A DNA stretch of 64,000 nucleotides from Photobacterium malacitanum (GCF_900185615.1 NZ_FYAK01000003.1:310001-374000), one strand, 5' to 3'; shown: positions 1 through 9,203, counted from the first letter of the stretch. Numbers and translations: made by a program. The notes: generated from the sequence alone by a model not told the origin.

Positions 1-761
1 CATACGTAGAAGTATTTGCCAGGTTCGCCTGGGATCTCAAAACCGAAGTAAGGAGCATCACGAGAAATATCCCACTGTTGTAGGCCAGACTCGAACCACT
101 CTTGCATCTTGTTAGCCGTTTCATCTTGAAGTGCGCCAGATTTAGTCCACGCTTTTAGCATGTCTTCAAACTGTGGCAAATCAAAGAAGAAGTGCTCAGA
201 ATCTTTCATGACAGGTGTTGCACCAGAAACTGCTGATTTTGGATTAATCAGATCTGTCGGGCTGTAAGTTTCACCACAGTTGTCACAGTTATCGCCGTAT
301 TGGTCTTCTGCTTTACACTTAGGGCAGGTACCTTTTACAAAGCGATCAGGTAAGAACATTTCTTTCTCAGGATCAAATAACTGAGAAATAGTACGGCTAG
401 TAATAAAACCGTTGTCTTTTAACTGCGTGTAAACAAAAGAAGCAAGTTCACGGTTTTCAGGTGAATGTGTGCTGTGGTAATTACTAAAGTCAATATCGAA
501 ACCAGCGAAGTCAGCTTGGTGCTCTTTGCTTACTTCTGCAATCATTTGCTCAGGTTCCACACCCATCTGCTGGGCCTTAAGCATGATTGGCGTACCGTGT
601 GCGTCATCTGCACAGATAAAATGAACTTCATTGCCACGCAGACGCTGATAGCGCACCCAAATATCCGCTTGAACATGTTCTAGCATGTGACCTAAGTGGA
701 TAGAACCGTTAGCGTACGGCAGGGCGCAGGTCACCAGAATTTTTCTTGGATTAGCAGCCAT
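1..761 (-). CDS. metG: Methionyl-tRNA synthetase, N-terminal part (runs off the window start)
   Basis: Charges tRNA-Met with methionine in the cytoplasm. Only the first 253 codons lie in the window; the frame stays open to base 1. Translating the minus strand gives the class I signature HLGH near residue 22, the segment CADDAHGTP typical of MetG, and a zinc knuckle of two CxxC pairs (CPKC and CDNC). The last visible residues are FYV, where the family continues with WLDAP. The ATG at 761-759 starts [19 protein letters not shown], which matches the family start. It is divergent from mrp, the same arrangement as in Escherichia coli. Identification is very secure; only completeness is unknown. 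Confidence 0.97.
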   Translation of the reverse strand, partial: MAANPRKILVTCALPYANGSIHLGHMLEHVQADIWVRYQRLRGNEVHFICADDAHGTPIMLKAQQMGVEPEQMIAEVSKEHQADFAGFDIDFSNYHSTHSPENRELASFVYTQLKDNGFITSRTISQLFDPEKEMFLPDRFVKGTCPKCKAEDQYGDNCDNCGETYSPTDLINPKSAVSGATPVMKDSEHFFFDLPQFEDMLKAWTKSGALQDETANKMQEWFESGLQQWDISRDAPYFGFEIPGEPGKYFYV

Positions 762-1020
762 AATTACTTCTTTCGCTCATGATGGGTAAAAAAACATAGC
801 TGCAAATACTACCTGATGGACAGCATATTGACTAGCATCGATACGGTTTTATCTGTTTTTGATCAGGGGAAATCGGGCGAGAAGGACACTTTGGTGGTAG
901 CATTAAGCAAAAGAGGTAAATATTACCCGGCAGCATCAACGTTACTGGTTGTTTTGTATACTAATACTGTGACGTAGATGTTGCTAAATAAGCTATTACA
1001 TTTATGTGGAGCGCTAATTT

Positions 1021-2109
1021 ATGGCAACAACGACAAATCATTTCGACAGTGTTGGTGATATAAGCCAATGGCTGAATCAGTTTGAACACCCACTGCTTAG
1101 TGCGGAATGGGCTGATGTCCCTCACTTTGTTTCAGTTTCGGCTGCGGGCGTTATCATCATCACAATCCCATTTGCAGCCAACGAATTAGCTCAGCAGTTG
1201 CAGCAGTGGATTGCACAGCAACAGCAGCAAGGCATCGTCAATAGTGGCTTAAATTTTGATGTCCGTTGTCGAGTAGCACCACTTGCGGTTGTCGATAAAC
1301 AGCCTCTTCGTGGTGTTAAAAATATAATTGTTGTGAGTTCAGCTAAAGGCGGTGTGGGTAAATCAACCACTTCAGTTAACCTTGCCTTGGGGTTACAGCA
1401 GCAAGGAGCCAAAGTTGGCCTATTAGACGCTGATATTTATGGCCCGTCAGTGCCGATGATGTTAGGCACAATCGATCAAAAACCACAATCGCCTGATGGC
1501 AAAATGATGGCACCGATTGAAGCACATGGTTTATATACCAACTCTGTCGGTTATTTAGTGCCTGCTGAAAGTGCCACTATTTGGCGTGGGCCAATGGCCT
1601 CAAAAGCACTTGCGCAAATTATCACCGAAACCTGGTGGCCTGATCTGGATTATTTAGTGATTGATATGCCACCAGGTACTGGTGATATTCAATTAACCTT
1701 GTCGCAGCAAATTCCCGTAACGGGGGCGATAGTGGTGACGACACCACAAGATCTCGCTTTAGCCGATGCAATTAAAGGTATCAGCATGTTCAATAAGGTT
1801 GATGTGCCTGTGCTAGGTATTGTTGAGAATATGAGTTACCACATTTGTAGTCATTGTGGTCATCAAGAGCATATTTTTGGTACTGGTGGTGCGGCAAAAA
1901 TGGCGCAAGATTATGCGGTACCATTATTGGCCCAATTGCCATTAGATATCAAAATTCGTGAGGATATTGATAATGGTACGCCAACGGTGATTTCATCACC
2001 TGAATCAGAACAGGCTGCTGCATACGTTATGTTAGCTGCAAATATTGCTAGCCGATTATATTGGCAGGGTGAGGCAGTGGCTGAGCAGATTACTATTCGT
2101 ACAATGTAG
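1021..2109 (+). CDS. mrp: Iron-sulfur cluster carrier protein Mrp/ApbC, P-loop ATPase
   Basis: Scaffold or carrier that binds a [4Fe-4S] cluster between subunits and delivers it to target apoproteins in an ATP-dependent way. The 362-residue product has an N-terminal MIP18-like domain (about 1-90), then a deviant Walker A, SAKGGVGKST, near residue 110, a Switch segment DMPPGTGD, and the cluster-binding CSHC pair near residue 278. Length fits the enterobacterial protein (about 370). A GGAG ribosome site lies about 9 nt before the ATG. The divergent metG and downstream udk-dcd-asmA match the order in enterobacteria and vibrios. Confidence 0.96.
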   Translation: MATTTNHFDSVGDISQWLNQFEHPLLSAEWADVPHFVSVSAAGVIIITIPFAANELAQQLQQWIAQQQQQGIVNSGLNFDVRCRVAPLAVVDKQPLRGVKNIIVVSSAKGGVGKSTTSVNLALGLQQQGAKVGLLDADIYGPSVPMMLGTIDQKPQSPDGKMMAPIEAHGLYTNSVGYLVPAESATIWRGPMASKALAQIITETWWPDLDYLVIDMPPGTGDIQLTLSQQIPVTGAIVVTTPQDLALADAIKGISMFNKVDVPVLGIVENMSYHICSHCGHQEHIFGTGGAAKMAQDYAVPLLAQLPLDIKIREDIDNGTPTVISSPESEQAAAYVMLAANIASRLYWQGEAVAEQITIRTM

Positions 2110-2147
2110 TTGTTGATTCAACAAAATTCGCTGAGATTATAATCAGA

Positions 2148-2184
2148 TATGTCAGATGTCTCATTTTTACTGGTATCTGACATA
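2148..2184 (+). promoter_or_regulatory. Perfect 10-bp inverted repeat in the mrp-udk gap
   Basis: TATGTCAGAT (2148-2157) pairs exactly with ATCTGACATA (2175-2184) around a 17-nt loop; in RNA three further pairs (G-U, U-G, C-G) can extend the stem inward. No run of T follows, so it is not a typical intrinsic terminator. It lies about 75 nt before the udk start, so it could be an mRNA processing or stability element, an operator, or part of the udk leader. Function is not known from sequence. Confidence 0.6.
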
Positions 2185-2258
2185 GCAACTGCTTATAATC
2201 AGAGGGTTTAATTTATCCATATTCGCCTTGCTACGTGGTCTAATAGGTACTTTCTGAT

Positions 2259-2903
2259 ATGTCTGAAACTTCACACCAATGCGTTATTATCGGTATTGCA
2301 GGCGCTTCTGCTTCCGGTAAAAGTCTGATTGCCAGCACAGTTTATAAAGAGTTAAAAGCAAAAGTCGGCGATCATCAGATCGGTGTAATCACGGAAGATT
2401 GTTACTATAACGATCAAAGCCACTTAACAATGGAAGATCGTGTTAAAACTAACTACGACCATCCTAATGCGCTTGATCATAATTTATTGTGTGATCACCT
2501 TGAGCAGTTAATGAAAGGTGAAGCAGTAGAAGTACCACAATATAGCTACAGTGAGCATACTCGTTTACAAGAAAGCACGACAATGACACCGAAAAAAGTG
2601 ATCATTTTAGAAGGCATTCTATTGTTAACGGATCCTCGCCTACGTGACATTATGCATGCTAGCGTATTTATGGATACGCCACTTGATATCTGTTTACTGC
2701 GTCGTTTACAACGTGATGTTGCAGAACGTGGCCGTACTATGGAGTCAGTGTTGGTGCAGTACCAAAAAACGGTACGTCCAATGTTTATGCAGTTTATTGA
2801 GCCATCAAAGCAATATGCGGATATTATCGTTCCGCGTGGTGGTAAGAACCGTATCGCAATCGATGTGTTAAAAGCACATATCGCTAAATTGCTGCGTTCG
2901 TAA
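2259..2903 (+). CDS. udk: Uridine kinase
   Basis: Phosphorylates uridine and cytidine to UMP and CMP with ATP or GTP in the pyrimidine salvage pathway. The 214-residue product has the P-loop GASASGKS near residue 15, followed by the nucleoside-binding [10 protein letters not shown] segment and [12 protein letters not shown] in the lid region. Length equals the family norm (about 213). It is flanked by mrp upstream and dcd downstream, the conserved gammaproteobacterial order; a strong hairpin terminator directly after it suggests its own transcript. Confidence 0.97.
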   Translation: MSETSHQCVIIGIAGASASGKSLIASTVYKELKAKVGDHQIGVITEDCYYNDQSHLTMEDRVKTNYDHPNALDHNLLCDHLEQLMKGEAVEVPQYSYSEHTRLQESTTMTPKKVIILEGILLLTDPRLRDIMHASVFMDTPLDICLLRRLQRDVAERGRTMESVLVQYQKTVRPMFMQFIEPSKQYADIIVPRGGKNRIAIDVLKAHIAKLLRS

Positions 2904-2915
2904 TAATTTAAAATG

Positions 2916-2950
2916 AATAAGGCTGACAATATGTCAGCCTTATTTTTATG
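2916..2950 (+). terminator. Intrinsic terminator after udk
   Basis: A perfect 12-bp stem, AATAAGGCTGAC with GTCAGCCTTATT, encloses a 5-nt AATAT loop and ends in a T-rich run, 13 nt after the udk stop codon. Confidence 0.92.
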
Positions 2951-2984
2951 GTTATGTTGTGGGAATACCCCGTTAACCGTTGCT

Positions 2985-3025
2985 AACCCATCATTAAAAT
3001 TAACCATTATTGATGGGTTTTATTA
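2985..3025 (+). terminator. Second terminator-like hairpin between udk and dcd
   Basis: AACCCATCA (2985-2993) pairs with TGATGGGTT (3011-3019) around a 17-nt loop and is followed by TTATTATAT. The stem is good but the loop is long and the T-run broken, so it may be a backup terminator or a leader hairpin of dcd. Confidence 0.5.
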
Positions 3026-3087
3026 TATCACTCACATGTGCAGAGCACTGATAGGATAGAGTGCGTATTACGCAGGAGAGAGCTTAA

Positions 3088-3681
3088 ATGAGACTGTGCG
3101 ATAGAGATATCAGGGCTTACCTTGATGAAGGAAAAATCAGCATTGAACCACGACCAGCTGATGATTGTATTAGTGGTCTAACGATTGATGTTAGTCTTGG
3201 TAATAATTTCCGCGTCTTTAATGATCATGGTGCACCGTTTATTGATCTATCAGGTAAAAAAGAAGATGTTGCCGCTCAACTTGATAAAGTCATGAGTGAT
3301 GAGATTGTGGTTGCGGAAAATGAAGCCTTTTTTCTTCATCCGGGTCAATTAGCATTAGCGGTTACCCATGAGTCAGTAACACTACCTGATAATATCGTTG
3401 GTTGGCTTGATGGACGTTCATCATTAGCACGTTTAGGCTTAATGGTGCATGTGACGGCTCACCGTATTGATCCTGGCTGGTCTGGACGCATTGTGCTTGA
3501 GTTTTATAATTCAGGTCGTTTACCTTTAGCACTGCGCCCACATATGCCAATTGGTGCGTTAAGCTTTGAGACTTTATCTGGCTCAGCAGAAAAACCGTAT
3601 AATAAGCGTACTGATGCCAAATATAAAAATCAGCAAGGTGCAGTAGCCAGTCGTATTAATGAAGATGACAAGCAAAGTTAA
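3088..3681 (+). CDS. dcd: dCTP deaminase
   Basis: Deaminates dCTP to dUTP, the main route to dTMP in enteric-type bacteria. The 197-residue product carries the trimer active-site block [12 protein letters not shown] near residue 111 and the catalytic-glutamate region [11 protein letters not shown] near residue 132, and ends with the basic, disordered tail normal for the family (E. coli Dcd has 193 residues). The start follows a GGAGAG ribosome site. Between udk and asmA, as in E. coli. Confidence 0.97.
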   Translation: MRLCDRDIRAYLDEGKISIEPRPADDCISGLTIDVSLGNNFRVFNDHGAPFIDLSGKKEDVAAQLDKVMSDEIVVAENEAFFLHPGQLALAVTHESVTLPDNIVGWLDGRSSLARLGLMVHVTAHRIDPGWSGRIVLEFYNSGRLPLALRPHMPIGALSFETLSGSAEKPYNKRTDAKYKNQQGAVASRINEDDKQS

Positions 3682-3724
3682 TCTTTTTAATCGCTAATAG
3701 GTGTATTCTCGCGTACACATTATT

Positions 3725-3753
3725 AAAGGCAGCCTTCGGGTTGCCTTTTGTTT
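3725..3753 (+). terminator. Intrinsic terminator after dcd
   Basis: AAAGGCAGCC and GGTTGCCTTT form a 10-bp stem (one G-U) capped by a UUCG tetraloop and followed by a T-rich run. Confidence 0.92.
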
Positions 3754-3888
3754 AGCTATTACGCTTATGGTGAACTAATCTTGGAGTTAATGGTCTTAAT
3801 AACATTGATTTTTAAGGTTAATCTTCAACAAATTATTTTTGCATAACGACCGATTCATTGTGGCGTTATATGCATAGCCGAGGGCACA

Positions 3889-6012
3889 ATGAAAAAAATA
3901 CTTTATATTCTACTCGGGCTGATTTTATTAGTCGTAATTGGCATTGGTGCACTGGTCACCTTTGTTAACCCTAATCAGTTTAAGCCATTGTTAACTGAAC
4001 AAGTTAAAAAGATGACAGGGCGCGATTTGGTTATTAAAGGCGATATTAGTTGGCGTTTTTTCCCGACACTGGGTTTAAGTGTTGGTGAAACGGCATTTCG
4101 AAACCCAACCGGATTTGCACAGCCTAATTTAGTCCAATTTAAGCAAGCAGATTTATCTGTCTCTGTTTTACCTTTGCTGTCACAACAACTTGATATTGGT
4201 GATATGCGTTTAGAAGGGGCACATGTCTTTGTTCAAACCTTAAAAAATGGTGTGACTAACCTTGAGGGGTTAACTAACAAGAAAAACGCCGCAGACACTG
4301 CAGCCACAGAGCAAGCAGCAACAGATGAAGTTGGAGTAGATAATCAGCAAAGTGCTAAGACCTCGCACTGGAAAGTGGCCGTTGCAGGTATCGAGTTGGT
4401 TGATGCGAGCGCAGAAATTCGTAATGACCAAACTAAGACGGTAGCACAACTTAACCATGTTAATTTTACTCTTGGCAGTTTTGCGCCACAAACATGGACT
4501 AAAGCTACTTTTGATATTCAAGGTAAAGTGAATGCATTGTCTTTTACTGCCAAAGGTAGTACAGAACTCAATCTCGCCGCTAATTATGACAATGTTGAAC
4601 TAAAAGCATTGACTGCTCAAATGAGCATGAATGACGGTAAGACTGAAATTAAACATGCGCAATTAGGATTAGATAAGTTTACGATCGGACAATGGTCTAA
4701 TGTTACGTTTGCCGTTAACGGCCAAGTGCCTAATTTAAGCTTTGATACTCACGGTAGTGCTAAAGTAAAACTGTCGCCAGATCATAATATAGTCACGCTG
4801 CAAGGACTAAAAGTGACCAATGATTTAGCGGGGAGTGCCTTACCGCGTTCAACCATGAATGTGGTGGTTAATAGTGATGCTACTTATGATATTAACCAAA
4901 AATTAGCGTTAGTGAGCAAGATAGATATTAATGCTGATGGAACTAAGGTTGCGGGTTCAGGTTCATATTTAGCTGCGGCTATTCCTGATGTTCGTTTTGC
5001 ATTATCAAGTGATAATATTGATGTTGATAGTTGGTTGCCAGCTAAAAAAACCACGACAGATACTGCAGAATCGGCCGCTGAAGTGGGGGATAGTGCAACT
5101 GTTGCAGTCGCTCATCAACCAGCAACGCTTGAACCTGATCTTAGTGCACTGAAAAACATTAATGTTGCGGGTATGATTGCTATCAAGCAATTAAAAATAG
5201 CCAATGCTGCGGTTGAGAATGTCAAAGTCGTTACGTCGATTAAAAAAGGTGTAGCAACGATTAATCGTTTTGAAGCGAACTTATATGACGGTAAGATCAC
5301 CGGTAGTGCATCTGTTGATGTAAACAGTGCCTTGCCAAGCTATCATCTAAAAAATACCATTACCAATGTGGCTATTTTACCGTTATTAAAAGCGGTAGCG
5401 AATAATCAACAATTGGCTGGTAAGGCAAACATTACTGCAGATCTGAGTGGGCGTGGTTTATCTGAAGCGAATATTCGTCACAATATCGCAGGCTCTGTGA
5501 AAGTCAACATTGCTGATGGCACGGTATATGGGGTTAATATTTCTGATCTACTTCGTAATGCAAAGGCTAAACTAAAAGGCCAAGCCGATACGGGCACTGA
5601 TACCACTAAGAAGACAGATTTCTCAGCGTTAACCACAACCTTACGCTTAGGTAATGGCATTGCATCAACGGATAATTTCCAGTTAACGTCACCTTTATTG
5701 GCGATTAATGGTCAAGGTAAAACGAATCTGGTTGATGAAGGTATTGATCTGATGATTAATACTAAGGTCGTTGCTAGTGGTAAAGGTCTCGATGAAATTA
5801 AAGGTATTAGTGTACCTATCCATGTTGGTGGTGATTGGCAGCAACCTAAATATCGATTGAATATTAAAGACTTATTTAAAAATAATGCGGTATTAGAGAG
5901 TAAAGCTAAGAAAGAGATCAACCGTGGCTTAGAAAAACTGTTTGGTGATAAAGCCAAAGATGACAACATTAAACATGCTGCAGATAAATTATTGAAAGGG
6001 CTATTTAATTAA
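3889..6012 (+). CDS. asmA: AsmA family inner-membrane anchored, periplasmic protein
   Basis: AsmA-like proteins are single-span inner-membrane proteins whose large periplasmic part is related to bridge-like lipid transfer proteins; in E. coli, asmA affects outer-membrane composition. The 707-residue product has one N-terminal hydrophobic segment (about residues 4-26) after MKKI, then the AsmA N-terminal signature around VNPNQFKPLL, long beta-rich repeats, and a C-terminal AsmA_2-type region with SVPIHVGGDWQQPKYRLNI near residue 640. A low-complexity Ala/Thr stretch sits around residues 131-155. It follows dcd as in E. coli. The exact lipid cargo is not known. Confidence 0.93.
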   Translation: MKKILYILLGLILLVVIGIGALVTFVNPNQFKPLLTEQVKKMTGRDLVIKGDISWRFFPTLGLSVGETAFRNPTGFAQPNLVQFKQADLSVSVLPLLSQQLDIGDMRLEGAHVFVQTLKNGVTNLEGLTNKKNAADTAATEQAATDEVGVDNQQSAKTSHWKVAVAGIELVDASAEIRNDQTKTVAQLNHVNFTLGSFAPQTWTKATFDIQGKVNALSFTAKGSTELNLAANYDNVELKALTAQMSMNDGKTEIKHAQLGLDKFTIGQWSNVTFAVNGQVPNLSFDTHGSAKVKLSPDHNIVTLQGLKVTNDLAGSALPRSTMNVVVNSDATYDINQKLALVSKIDINADGTKVAGSGSYLAAAIPDVRFALSSDNIDVDSWLPAKKTTTDTAESAAEVGDSATVAVAHQPATLEPDLSALKNINVAGMIAIKQLKIANAAVENVKVVTSIKKGVATINRFEANLYDGKITGSASVDVNSALPSYHLKNTITNVAILPLLKAVANNQQLAGKANITADLSGRGLSEANIRHNIAGSVKVNIADGTVYGVNISDLLRNAKAKLKGQADTGTDTTKKTDFSALTTTLRLGNGIASTDNFQLTSPLLAINGQGKTNLVDEGIDLMINTKVVASGKGLDEIKGISVPIHVGGDWQQPKYRLNIKDLFKNNAVLESKAKKEINRGLEKLFGDKAKDDNIKHAADKLLKGLFN

Positions 6013-6051
6013 CCTTGAGTCTGTAGTGGTATCACTCACATAAAGTATGAT

Positions 6052-6088
6052 AAAAAGGTTTGCTGTTATCGGCAAACCTTTTATTTTT
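6052..6088 (+). terminator. Intrinsic terminator after asmA
   Basis: AAAGGTTTGC (6054-6063) pairs with GCAAACCTTT (6072-6081) around an 8-nt loop, followed by TTATTTTT. Confidence 0.9.
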
Positions 6089-6097
6089 AACTCTGTT

Positions 6098-6147
6098 ATC
6101 AACCAAATCGCTGCCGTTTAGCGATTTGTTATTATCAATGGGTTGAT
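6098..6147 (+). promoter_or_regulatory. Two-tier hairpin upstream of the yihY-like gene
   Basis: An inner 8-bp stem, AAATCGCT (6105-6112) with AGCGATTT (6120-6127), loop GCCGTTT, is directly stacked on an outer 7-bp stem, ATCAACC (6098-6104) with GGTTGAT (6141-6147), leaving a 13-nt one-sided bulge. It lies after the asmA terminator and 52 nt before the next ATG, so it is probably in the leader of that gene. No known riboswitch class was recognised. Confidence 0.5.
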
Positions 6148-6199
6148 TTTCATCCATTGTTAATATTGTTGAGTATTTTCATAACACATCATTAAAATT

Positions 6200-7186
6200 A
6201 TGACTAACAAAACCACAACGACTGAAAAACCAACGATAATCTCCAAAGTAATAGCGGGATTAATTGTGGTGGGTAATACAATCAAAGCATTACCGCCGAT
6301 AGACCATTTTATACGCGCTGCTGATCGATTTAATGATCGTTTGGGCAGTCAGTTTGGTGCAGCAATTACCTATTTTTCATTTTTATCATTAATACCCATT
6401 TTGATGGTGTTATTTGCTGCTGCGGGTTTTATCTTAGCGTCAAACCAAACATTGCTGACCAATATTATTGATAAAATTGTTGCAGGTGTTACAGATCCAA
6501 ACTTGGCTAATACTCTTAAACAAATGGTACAAACAGCGATTAGCCAGCGTACAACAGTAGGTTTAAGTGGTCTAGCCATTGCCTTTTATTCCGGTATCAG
6601 TTGGATGGGTAACTTGCGTGAAGCCGTTCGTGCTCAAACTCGTGATGTTTGGGAGCGTAAACCCGAAGATAAAGAACATATTTTACTGCAATATTGTAAA
6701 GATCTGATTGGCTTAACTGGGTTAGTCGCGGCATTGATTTTTACAGTAGTGTTAACCTCTGTTGCAGGTTCCGCTCAAGCGACGATTGTTGATGCATTAG
6801 GGTTAGGCGGTATTACTTGGTTGCGCCCGGTATTAACATCTATAGCATTAACGATTTCAATTTTGGCCAACTATCTGATGTTTCTATGGATATTTTGGAT
6901 GTTGCCTCGACGTCGCTTTAATCGTAAAACATTAATGCAAGGCACTTTATTAGCCGCGGTTGGTTTTGAAGCGATTAAATTTGCGATGACATTCCTATTG
7001 CCTAAATTAGCCAGCTCACCGTCGGGGGCGGCATTTGGCTCTATTATAGGTTTAATGGCTTTCTTCTATTTCTTCGCTCGATTAACGTTATTTTGTGCAG
7101 CATGGATAGCCACGGCAAAAGAAAACCGTCCCGGTTATGGTGTCGTTGCTGCTGATGACGATACAGACATAGATACCGATAAATAA
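6200..7186 (+). CDS. YihY/BrkB family inner-membrane protein (old name 'ribonuclease BN')
   Basis: Polytopic inner-membrane protein of the YihY/virulence factor BrkB family; function unsettled. The 328-residue product has about six hydrophobic segments and the family features FNDRLGSQFGAAITYFSFLS near residue 44 and FWMLPRRRF near residue 231. The N-terminus is about 35 residues longer than E. coli YihY (290). Many databases still call such proteins ribonuclease BN, but that activity belongs to a different gene (rbn/elaC), so no RNase function is claimed. The ATG lacks a clear ribosome site, so the start is the least certain point. Confidence 0.85.
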   Translation: MTNKTTTTEKPTIISKVIAGLIVVGNTIKALPPIDHFIRAADRFNDRLGSQFGAAITYFSFLSLIPILMVLFAAAGFILASNQTLLTNIIDKIVAGVTDPNLANTLKQMVQTAISQRTTVGLSGLAIAFYSGISWMGNLREAVRAQTRDVWERKPEDKEHILLQYCKDLIGLTGLVAALIFTVVLTSVAGSAQATIVDALGLGGITWLRPVLTSIALTISILANYLMFLWIFWMLPRRRFNRKTLMQGTLLAAVGFEAIKFAMTFLLPKLASSPSGAAFGSIIGLMAFFYFFARLTLFCAAWIATAKENRPGYGVVAADDDTDIDTDK

Positions 7187-7222
7187 CGCTTAAATTAGTG
7201 CGATTAAACTCTAAAACTTTTG

Positions 7223-7250
7223 AAGGATAGCCAGTGAGCTATCCTTTTTT
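7223..7250 (+). terminator. Intrinsic terminator after the yihY-like gene
   Basis: AAGGATAGC (7223-7231) pairs with GCTATCCTT (7238-7246), 6-nt loop, followed by six T. Confidence 0.92.
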
Positions 7251-7510
7251 CGTGGTCTTTATTTGTATCAATTACGTTATAATAACGGGCTAGATAAAAG
7301 CAGTAGCAATGCAATTTGGTGTTTATTTGTGATGTATTGTAAGTCAACGTTATGATGATATTGCAACCAATAAGTTTAAGTTGGTTGTTTATTTGTTTTT
7401 GTTATGTTGCTTGAGTGGTGTTGTTAGGTGGCTAAGTTGTTTTATTGTGGGGGCGGTTTTTTGAGTGGCTTCTCAGTAGTGATACAAGACGATTATTGCT
7501 ATTAAGTGAC

Positions 7511-7524
7511 TTGATATTTATCAA
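7511..7524 (+). promoter_or_regulatory. FNR box upstream of the C4-dicarboxylate transporter
   Basis: TTGAT-ATTT-ATCAA is an exact match to the FNR consensus TTGAT-N4-ATCAA, 87 nt before the transporter ATG. E. coli dcuB is FNR-activated under anoxia, so an activating site is the natural reading. The remainder of the 425-nt gap (7187-7611) holds the preceding terminator and AT-rich DNA with no other feature I can support. Confidence 0.8.
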
Positions 7525-7611
7525 TATGACTTAGTGAGCTAACAGGCATTTTACTTCCTATGATAGGTATTTTGGAAACCAGAATACCGGTGGTATATAG
7601 GGAGATAAGTC

Positions 7612-8934
7612 ATGTTGTATTTGGAATTTTTATTCCTGTTATTGGTATTGTATGCCGGTAGCCGTTTTGGTGGTATTGGATTAGGCGTTGTTTCAGGATT
7701 AGGGCTGTTGGTGGAAGTATTTATCTTCCGTATGCCGCCAACCTCACCACCGATCACTGTGATGCTGATCATTCTTGCGGTTGTAACCTGTGCCTCGATT
7801 TTAGAAGCGGCTGGTGGCCTCAAATACATGCTGCAAGTGGCTGAGCGTATATTACGTAGTAATCCGAAACGCGTTACTATCGTTGGTCCACTAGTGACTT
7901 ACGTGATGACTTTTATGTTAGGAACCGGTCACGCAGTATATTCAATTATGCCTATCATTGGCGATGTTGCACTTAAAAATGGTATCCGTCCAGAGCGACC
8001 AATGGCTGCTTCATCGGTCGCCTCGCAACTGGCGATCACTGCAAGTCCTATTTCTGCTGCGGTGGTGTACTACCTCGCGCAATTATCAGGTCTTAATGAG
8101 TCTATTCATTTATTATCTATTTTAATGGTGACCATTCCGGCAACGTTAGGCGGAACCTTGTTGTTATCATTATATAGCTTACGTCGTGGTAAAGAGCTGG
8201 CTGATGATCCTGAATATCAACGTCGTTTGCAAGATCCCGTTTGGCGTGATCAAATTCTTCATACCACTAAAACCTCATTAAATGAGCAATTGCCACGTTC
8301 TGCAATGCACGCTGTGATGTTATTCGTAGTAGCGTTAGTCTCGATTGTTATTGTGGCAATGGTGCCAGAAATTCGCACTATTGGTGATGCCAAGCCAATT
8401 TCGATGTCATTAATTATTCAAATGATGATGCTGGGCTTTGGTGGCTTAATTTTGTTAGTGACCCGTACGAATGTGCAGAAAGTGCCTGAAGGGGTGGTGT
8501 TTAAATCGGGTATGGTAGCGGCAATTGCTATTTTTGGTATTGCTTGGATGAGTGATACGTATTTCCAATATGCGATGCCATCGTTTAAATCCGGCATTAC
8601 CGAAATGGTACAAGGCTATCCGTGGACGTTTGCATTAGCGTTATTCACCGTGTCTGTGGTGGTTAACTCACAAGCAGCAACGGCACGAATGATGTTACCT
8701 GTTGGTTTGGCGATGGGATTAAGCCCAGCGTTGTTAATTGGTTTAATGCCTGCGACATACGGCTACTTTTTCATTCCTAATTATCCTTCAGATATTGCTA
8801 CCGTCAACTTTGATGTAACAGGTACGACTAAAATTGGTAAGTGGTATTTTAACCATAGCTTTATGATGCCGGGTTTAATCGGTGTCGTTTCTGCTTGTTG
8901 TATCGGTTACGTGCTTGCTCAAATAATTATCTAA
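7612..8934 (+). CDS. dcuB: Anaerobic C4-dicarboxylate transporter, DcuA/DcuB family
   Basis: Inner-membrane antiporter exchanging fumarate, malate or aspartate for succinate during anaerobic respiration. The 440-residue hydrophobic product has the Dcu-family block GIRPERPMAASSVASQLAIT near residue 124 and SQAATARMMLPVGLA near residue 350. GTGHAVYSIMPIIGDVA near residue 100 resembles DcuB (CGTGHVVYTILPII) more than DcuA (AGTGNISLATLPVI), although the SPISAAVVY stretch is more DcuA-like. A perfect FNR box upstream also favours DcuB, since dcuA is largely constitutive in E. coli. Family is secure; the A/B assignment is inference. Confidence 0.85.
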   Translation: MLYLEFLFLLLVLYAGSRFGGIGLGVVSGLGLLVEVFIFRMPPTSPPITVMLIILAVVTCASILEAAGGLKYMLQVAERILRSNPKRVTIVGPLVTYVMTFMLGTGHAVYSIMPIIGDVALKNGIRPERPMAASSVASQLAITASPISAAVVYYLAQLSGLNESIHLLSILMVTIPATLGGTLLLSLYSLRRGKELADDPEYQRRLQDPVWRDQILHTTKTSLNEQLPRSAMHAVMLFVVALVSIVIVAMVPEIRTIGDAKPISMSLIIQMMMLGFGGLILLVTRTNVQKVPEGVVFKSGMVAAIAIFGIAWMSDTYFQYAMPSFKSGITEMVQGYPWTFALALFTVSVVVNSQAATARMMLPVGLAMGLSPALLIGLMPATYGYFFIPNYPSDIATVNFDVTGTTKIGKWYFNHSFMMPGLIGVVSACCIGYVLAQIII

Positions 8935-8953
8935 CTGATTACTGATTGATAAT

Positions 8954-8980
8954 AAAAAGGCACTTTGAGTGCCTTTTTTT
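8954..8980 (+). terminator. Intrinsic terminator after the Dcu transporter gene
   Basis: AAAAGGCACT (8955-8964) pairs with AGTGCCTTTT (8968-8977) across a 3-nt loop, with T continuing to 8980. Confidence 0.92.
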
Positions 8981-9146
8981 AGTTGAACAGACTAAATGTA
9001 ATTTAATTAATACTTTGATTGATAACCTTACTGTAATGCTCTATTGGTGGCATATTGTTGCTTTAATTTGTTTCAAGATGTTATGTTTTCTGTTTTATTA
9101 TTTATTTAAGCTATTGTTATTTATCGTTTATTTTTATTAAAGTTAA

Positions 9147-9162
9147 ATATTAACGTTTGCTT
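9147..9162 (-). promoter_or_regulatory. PurR-like operator upstream of codBA
   Basis: Read on the minus strand, AAGCAAACGTTAATAT fits the PurR consensus ANGCAANCGNTTNCNT at 10 of its 12 fixed positions. It sits just upstream of a candidate promoter (9176-9203). E. coli codBA is repressed by PurR, so the site fits the operon. Confidence 0.6.
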
Positions 9163-9175
9163 TTAATTAATGCCG

Positions 9176-9203
9176 TTGACTATCTTTTTTTTACACTCAT
9201 AAT
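9176..9203 (+). promoter_or_regulatory. Candidate sigma-70 promoter of codBA
   Basis: TTGACT (9176-9181), a 16-bp spacer and CATAAT (9198-9203) make a plausible -35/-10 pair about 65 nt before the codB start. The rest of the gap from 8981 is very AT-rich with no other supported feature. Confidence 0.5.

Noticed and set aside
6200..7186. Annotation as ribonuclease BN
   Set aside because: The protein is a multi-span membrane protein of the YihY/BrkB family; true RNase BN is a soluble metallo-beta-lactamase-type enzyme.
8946..9140. 64-codon plus-strand frame after the Dcu gene
   Set aside because: It overlaps the terminator, is very AT-rich with a low-complexity Phe/Leu/Tyr product and has no ribosome site.
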